In this document: piece after piece, positions 60,245 to 64,000 of the stretch
Layout: each line of letters starts with the position of its first letter
How positions within the stretch are numbered: the stretch's first letter is position 1
Source: Streptomyces sp. DH-12
GTDB taxonomy: Bacteria > Actinomycetota > Actinomycetes > Streptomycetales > Streptomycetaceae
Direction of reading: 5' to 3'
DNA length: 64,000 nucleotides
NCBI RefSeq assembly: GCF_002899455.1
Contig: NZ_PPFB01000001.1
Coordinates: 4,130,001-4,194,000 of the forward strand
Made by a program: the position numbers and the translations under genes
The notes under the pieces: generated by a model
What the model was told of the DNA's origin: nothing
Database searches by the model: none
Seen by the model: the letters and a program-made list of their open reading frames with translations, nothing else

Positions 60245-62278
60245 ATGACGTCTGACGTTTCCGTACCGCAGCACGCCCTCGACCAGGAACGCGCCCACCA
60301 CGACCGCTGCCGTGAGGCCCTTGCCGCCATGACCGGGGGCGCCGACGAGCAGGTGACCACCGGCGAGGACGTCTCCGCGTCCGGCGCCGACGCCGAGGTT
60401 CTCGGGCACCGCCTGCGCAGCCGGGCCAAGGAACTCCGCGAACTGCCGCCCGGCCCGCTGTTCTTCGGGCGCCTGGACTTCGGCCGGGGCGAGCCCGGCC
60501 ACGCCGGGCAGAGCTACCACATCGGGCGGCTGCGGATCACCGAACACCCAGCCTCCCCGCCCCTCGTCGTCGACTGGCGGGCGCCGGTGTCCCGCACCTT
60601 CTACCAGGCGTCCGCCCGCGACCCGCAGGGCGTGGTCGTGCGCCGGCGGTTCGGCTGGGCGCCCGGCAGCAAGGGCGACTCCGGCGACCTGACCGGCCTG
60701 GAGGACGAGCACCTGGAGCGGGGCGAGGACCGGGTCAGCGGAATCGTCGCCCGGGAGATCGAGCGGCCGCGCGTCGGCCCGATGCGGGACATCGCCGCCA
60801 CCATCCAGCCCGAGCAGGACGACCTCGTACGCGGCGACCTGGGCCGCACGGTGTGCGTGCAGGGCGCTCCCGGCACCGGCAAGACCGCCGTCGGCCTGCA
60901 CCGGGCGGCCTACCTGCTCTACACGCACCCGCGGCGCATGCGGCGTGACGGACTCCTCGTCCTCGGACCGAACCGGACCTTCCTCACCTACATCGCCGAG
61001 GTCCTGCCCTCCCTCGGCGAGACCGGCGTACGGCAGTCGACCCTCGCCGAGGAGATCGCCCGGCACCCGGCGACCGGTGAGGACGACGAGCGGACCGCCC
61101 TCGTCAAGCACGGCACTCGCATGGCGGAGGTGCTGCGCCGAGCGCTGTACGCGCGGGTGCGCACCGGCCATGAGGACTCGCTGGCCGTGTCCGACGGCTC
61201 CTACCGGTGGCGGGTCGACGGGGACGCGCTGGCGCGGATCGTCGCCGGCGTGCTGGACGAGGCCCCGCCGTACGCCGTGGGGCGGGAGCGGGTGCGGGCC
61301 CGCATCGTGCGGGCGGTACGGGAGCAGGCCGAGCGGCGCAGCGGTCCGCGCGGCGCCGCCTGGGTGCGCCGGCTCGAGCGGGCCCGGCCGGTGTCGGCGT
61401 ACGTGGACGCCGTCTGGCCGGACGTGCGGCCGGAGCAGGTGGTGGCGGAACTGCTGTCGGACGCCGACCCGTTGGGGCGTGCGGCCGACGGGATCCTGGA
61501 CGCGGAGGAGCAGTGCGCCCTGCTGTGGGCGCGCCCGCCGCGGTCGTGGCGGTCGGCAGTCTGGTCGGCCGCCGATCTGCTGCTGCTCGACGAGGTGGCC
61601 GGACTGATCGAACACCCCGAGGGATACGGACACGTCGTGGTCGACGAGGCGCAGGATCTGTCCCCGATGGAGTGCCGGGCCATCGCCCGCCGGGCCGCCT
61701 TCGGATCGCTCACCGTGCTGGGCGACCTGGCGCAGGGCACGACTCCCTGGGCGGCGCGCTCCTGGCCCGAGCAACTGCGCCACCTGGGCCGCCCCGGTGC
61801 GGCCGTCACGCCGCTCACCACCGGTTTCCGGGTGCCGCAGGCGGTGGTGGAGCTGACCAACCGGCTGCTGCGGCGGTTGGACGTGAACGTTCCGGCGGCC
61901 CGCTCCCTGCGCCCGGACGGCGAGGTGCGCAACCGGGTCGTCGCGGACCCCGCGGAGGTGCCGGGCGCGGTCGTGGCCGCCGTACGGGAGGCCCTGGAGC
62001 GGGAGGGATCCGTCGGCGTCGTGGCGGCGGACGCCCACGTGCCCCTGCTGCGGCGGGCATTGGCGGAGGCCGAGGCCGCGGGGCCGGAGACACCGGAGGA
62101 GCGCGTCAGCGTGGTACCGGCGAGCGTCGTCAAGGGCCTGGAGTACGACCACGTGGTGGCGGTGGAGCCGGCCACGATCGCCGAGGCCGAGGAGCGCGGA
62201 CTGCACCGGCTGTACGTGGTGCTGACCCGGGCGGTGTCCCGCCTGGAGGTGGTGCGGGCGCGGCCCCTGCCGTTCTGA
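60245..62278 (+). CDS. helD: HelD-type ATPase (RNA polymerase-associated, UvrD/Rep superfamily)
   Basis: A 677-residue helicase-like ATPase. A helical N-terminal arm (about 5-66) is followed by the HelD-specific FGRLDFG...YHIGRLRI...VVDWRAPVSRTFYQA region. Walker A is GAPGTGKT (207-214), motif II VVVDEAQDLSPME, and the C-terminal part VVKGLEYDHVV...RLYVVLTRAVSRLEVV. HelD/HelR proteins remove stalled RNA polymerase from DNA; some protect it from rifamycins. TACGCT (60232-60237) lies seven bases before the ATG. I saw no rifamycin-associated element upstream. Confidence 0.92.
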   Translation: MTSDVSVPQHALDQERAHHDRCREALAAMTGGADEQVTTGEDVSASGADAEVLGHRLRSRAKELRELPPGPLFFGRLDFGRGEPGHAGQSYHIGRLRITEHPASPPLVVDWRAPVSRTFYQASARDPQGVVVRRRFGWAPGSKGDSGDLTGLEDEHLERGEDRVSGIVAREIERPRVGPMRDIAATIQPEQDDLVRGDLGRTVCVQGAPGTGKTAVGLHRAAYLLYTHPRRMRRDGLLVLGPNRTFLTYIAEVLPSLGETGVRQSTLAEEIARHPATGEDDERTALVKHGTRMAEVLRRALYARVRTGHEDSLAVSDGSYRWRVDGDALARIVAGVLDEAPPYAVGRERVRARIVRAVREQAERRSGPRGAAWVRRLERARPVSAYVDAVWPDVRPEQVVAELLSDADPLGRAADGILDAEEQCALLWARPPRSWRSAVWSAADLLLLDEVAGLIEHPEGYGHVVVDEAQDLSPMECRAIARRAAFGSLTVLGDLAQGTTPWAARSWPEQLRHLGRPGAAVTPLTTGFRVPQAVVELTNRLLRRLDVNVPAARSLRPDGEVRNRVVADPAEVPGAVVAAVREALEREGSVGVVAADAHVPLLRRALAEAEAAGPETPEERVSVVPASVVKGLEYDHVVAVEPATIAEAEERGLHRLYVVLTRAVSRLEVVRARPLPF

Positions 62279-62294
62279 CACGGCCCCCGGCCGC

Positions 62295-62696
62295 TCAGCC
62301 CTCTTCGTCCTCCCCCGGCGGCGTCAACGCCCGCGACCACCGCTCCGTCTGCACGACATGCGCCTCCGCAGCGCCCGGACCGCCGCCTTCGCCGCCACGT
62401 GGCCTCCGGAACACGCCGGATCCCGCGGGCATCCGGAAGGCCTGGCGAGAACGGGGGCTGCGACGTCGAGGGCAGGCTGCCGGTCAGGCCCTGGGGGGGC
62501 GGAGCCGCGGGACGTACGTGCCCGATCCGTGGCGGGGATCGATCACTCCCGGCGCCGCCGGCGCCCGCACCGCCTCGCGCAACGAGACCCGCGAGACGCC
62601 AGGTTCTTCGCAGGGGTCCGCCCCGGGCGGAGCCCGGCCCCGGCGCCGGACCGCCTTGCGGAGCGGGCCGTGGAGAGCCGCGTCGACTGCCGGCAT
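62295..62696 (-). pseudogene. Remnant of a FadR-type GntR regulator
   Basis: On the minus strand the winged-helix core survives (EPGVSRVSLREAVRAPAAPG at 62606-62547, then VIDPRHGSGTYVPRLRPP), with several Leu-to-Pro changes. A stop codon follows at 62486-62484, just after a run of seven G. Near the end a plausible native C-terminus is in frame (AEAHVVQTERWSRALTPPGE to the stop at 62295). The FCD ligand domain between them is missing, about 350 bases shorter than a normal gene. This reads as a decayed regulator. Confidence 0.68.
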
Positions 62697-62918
62697 CCAG
62701 TGCCTCCCCGGACGGGCCGTGTCCGCCGGCCCCCGCCCGAGCGGACTGCAGCGGCCGGGAGATCAGATGCACTCGGTGGAACAGCTCAGGGTCATCTGGT
62801 CTCCAGTCGCTCACACACCTTGTTGTGACCGAAAACGCCATGCCAGCATCCCTGATCATCAGATGTCCTGCCCTCCGGGTCTCCCGAGGGTCCGATGTCC
62901 CTCGCGGATGGGAGTCAT
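62697..62918 (+). promoter_or_regulatory. Upstream region of the aminotransferase
   Basis: Non-coding. It holds small dyads (CTGAT-C-ATCAG at about 62852-62862 and TGG-TCT-CCA at about 62797-62805) of the sort bound by GntR regulators, and may be the former target of the decayed regulator next to it. GGGAG precedes the GTG at 62919. Confidence 0.35.
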
Positions 62919-64000
62919 GTGAGCGAGACCGACGTCAGCACCGCGCCCCGCCCCCTGCTGCTGGCCGACGGCCGGCCGGCGGTGGGAGCGTGGACGCTGG
63001 ATCCCGCCCTGCGCCACCTCAACCACGGCTCCTTCGGCGCCGTCCCGCTCGTCGCCCAGCAGCGGCAGAACGCGCTGCGGGCGGAGATGGAGCGGGCGCC
63101 GGTGGTGTGGTTCCCCGAGCTGCCGGGGCGGATCGCGGCGGCCCGCGCCGGACTCGCCGCGTTCCTCGGCGCCGACGCGGGCGACCTCGCCCTGGTGCCC
63201 AACGCCAGCGCCGGGGCGAGCGTCGTCCACGCGAACCTCGAGCGGCGGGCCGGCGGCGAGATCGTCGTCACCGACCACGGCTACGGCGCCGTCACCATGG
63301 GCGCCGAACGCCTCGCCCGCCGCTGGGGCGGCCGGGTGCACACCGCCCGGGTGCCGCTGGACGCGGGCGAGGAGCAGGCGTACGAGGCGGTCATGGCGGA
63401 GGTCAGCGACGCCACCGGTCTCCTGGTCGTCGACCAGATCACCTCCGCGACCGCCCGTCGGCTCCCCGTGGAGCGGATCGGCGCGGAGGCGGCCCGGCGC
63501 GGTGTCCCGCTGCTCGTCGACGGCGCCCACGCGCCCGGCCTGCTCGCCGCGCCCCTCGCCGGGCTGACCTGCGACTTCTGGACGGGCAACCTCCACAAGT
63601 GGGCCTGCGCCCCGCGCGGTACCGCCGCCCTGGTCGCCCGCGGCCCGCTGCGGGACGGCCTGCACCCGCTGATCGACTCCTGGGGCGCGCCCGGCCCGTA
63701 CCCGGACCGGTTCGACCAGCAGGGCACCCTCGACGCCACCGGTCACCTCGCCGCGCAGACCGCGCTGGACTTCGTCGGCAGCACCTGGGGCTGGGACGAG
63801 GCCCGCCGCTACATGGACGAGCTGGCCGGGTACGGCGAGCGGGTCGTGGCCGCCGCCGTCACCGAACTGACCGGCGAGGACGCCCGCGTGGACGTCGGGA
63901 TGCCGGTGCCCGGCATGCGGCTGGTGCAGCTGCCGGACGGGCTGGCCGACAGCCGGGTCGCCGCGGACGCCCTGCGCGACCGGGTGGCCGCGGAGCTGGG
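62919..64000 (+). CDS. PLP-dependent class V aminotransferase, 3' end outside the window
   Basis: At least 360 residues of a class V aminotransferase/isopenicillin-N-epimerase-like enzyme; the frame is open at the window edge. Seen are LNHGSFGAVP (substrate end), VPNASAGAS (phosphate cup), LLVDGAHAPG (Asp pairing with the pyridine nitrogen, His stacking) and the Schiff-base Lys K227 in TGNLHKW. The CefD-like pattern suggests an epimerase, desulfurase or kynureninase-type reaction on an amino acid; no beta-lactam gene is visible. GTG start with GGGAG upstream. Confidence 0.9.
   Translation, partial: MSETDVSTAPRPLLLADGRPAVGAWTLDPALRHLNHGSFGAVPLVAQQRQNALRAEMERAPVVWFPELPGRIAAARAGLAAFLGADAGDLALVPNASAGASVVHANLERRAGGEIVVTDHGYGAVTMGAERLARRWGGRVHTARVPLDAGEEQAYEAVMAEVSDATGLLVVDQITSATARRLPVERIGAEAARRGVPLLVDGAHAPGLLAAPLAGLTCDFWTGNLHKWACAPRGTAALVARGPLRDGLHPLIDSWGAPGPYPDRFDQQGTLDATGHLAAQTALDFVGSTWGWDEARRYMDELAGYGERVVAAAVTELTGEDARVDVGMPVPGMRLVQLPDGLADSRVAADALRDRVAAEL

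Overview
The window is a high-GC actinobacterial chromosome segment that reads as Streptomyces. Codon third positions are almost all G or C, GTG and TTG starts are common, and the gene set is typical of the genus: mycothiol synthase, GlnR, CsoR, Nur, RsiG and the DevE/DevA regulators. From memory, the order csoR - pit - pstBACS - Nudix - CHAD - ppk - mshD - 5'-nucleotidase - two-component pair - glnR - rhodanese - nur - rsiG - devE - devA - devB matches the S. coelicolor SCO413x-SCO419x neighbourhood. I could not run an alignment to confirm this.

Layout. 1-1415: 3' end of an rRNA operon (23S end, 5S, strong terminator). 1414-4578: an ABC exporter/two-component operon whose ATPase gene carries a large in-frame internal deletion. 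4671-5234: a GNAT acetyltransferase. 5223-13704: a chromosomal type IV secretion-like cluster. It holds VirD4/TraG-, VirB4-, PrgI/SCO6880-, VirB6-, VirB8/TcpC- and VirB2-like proteins, a 40-codon gene, and a divergent bifunctional peptidoglycan hydrolase. No relaxase is visible and the VirD4-like protein has no recognisable P-loop. 13916-17800: PAP2 phosphatase, a bicovalent FAD oxidase, a lipoprotein and two very small proteins.

17824-28494 is metal and phosphate handling: CsoR with its operator, a DUF47-Pit transporter, the pstSCAB operon behind a PHO box, Nudix and CHAD proteins, and polyphosphate kinase. 28761-31116 is a GntR(YtrA)-ABC exporter operon behind a 15-bp-arm palindrome. 31677-41655 carries mycothiol synthase, a secreted 5'-nucleotidase, an HtrA-like protease with a two-component pair, a LacI regulator, GlnR, a hydrolase and a MoaD/ThiS-type protein. 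41659-53494 holds a repeat-bearing membrane protein and a sulfur gene pair preceded by a cysteine-rich leader peptide. It also holds three overlapping membrane-anchored proteins, a 32-residue membrane protein, a nitrobindin-like protein, Nur, YgfZ, Dtd, the c-di-GMP-binding anti-sigma factor RsiG and an Eis-type acetyltransferase.

53728-57102 is a duplicated module: two small membrane proteins, each divergent from a GntR-type developmental regulator (DevE, DevA), with the same operator-like palindrome between the partners; devB follows devA. 57364-64000 holds a protein with two aminoglycoside-phosphotransferase folds, a TetR regulator, a HelD-type RNA polymerase ATPase, the remains of a FadR-type GntR gene and the start of a PLP aminotransferase cut by the window edge. 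At least ten genes have a TANNNT -10 box only 5-7 bases before the start codon and are probably leaderless. No tRNA, CRISPR array, insertion sequence or prophage was seen.
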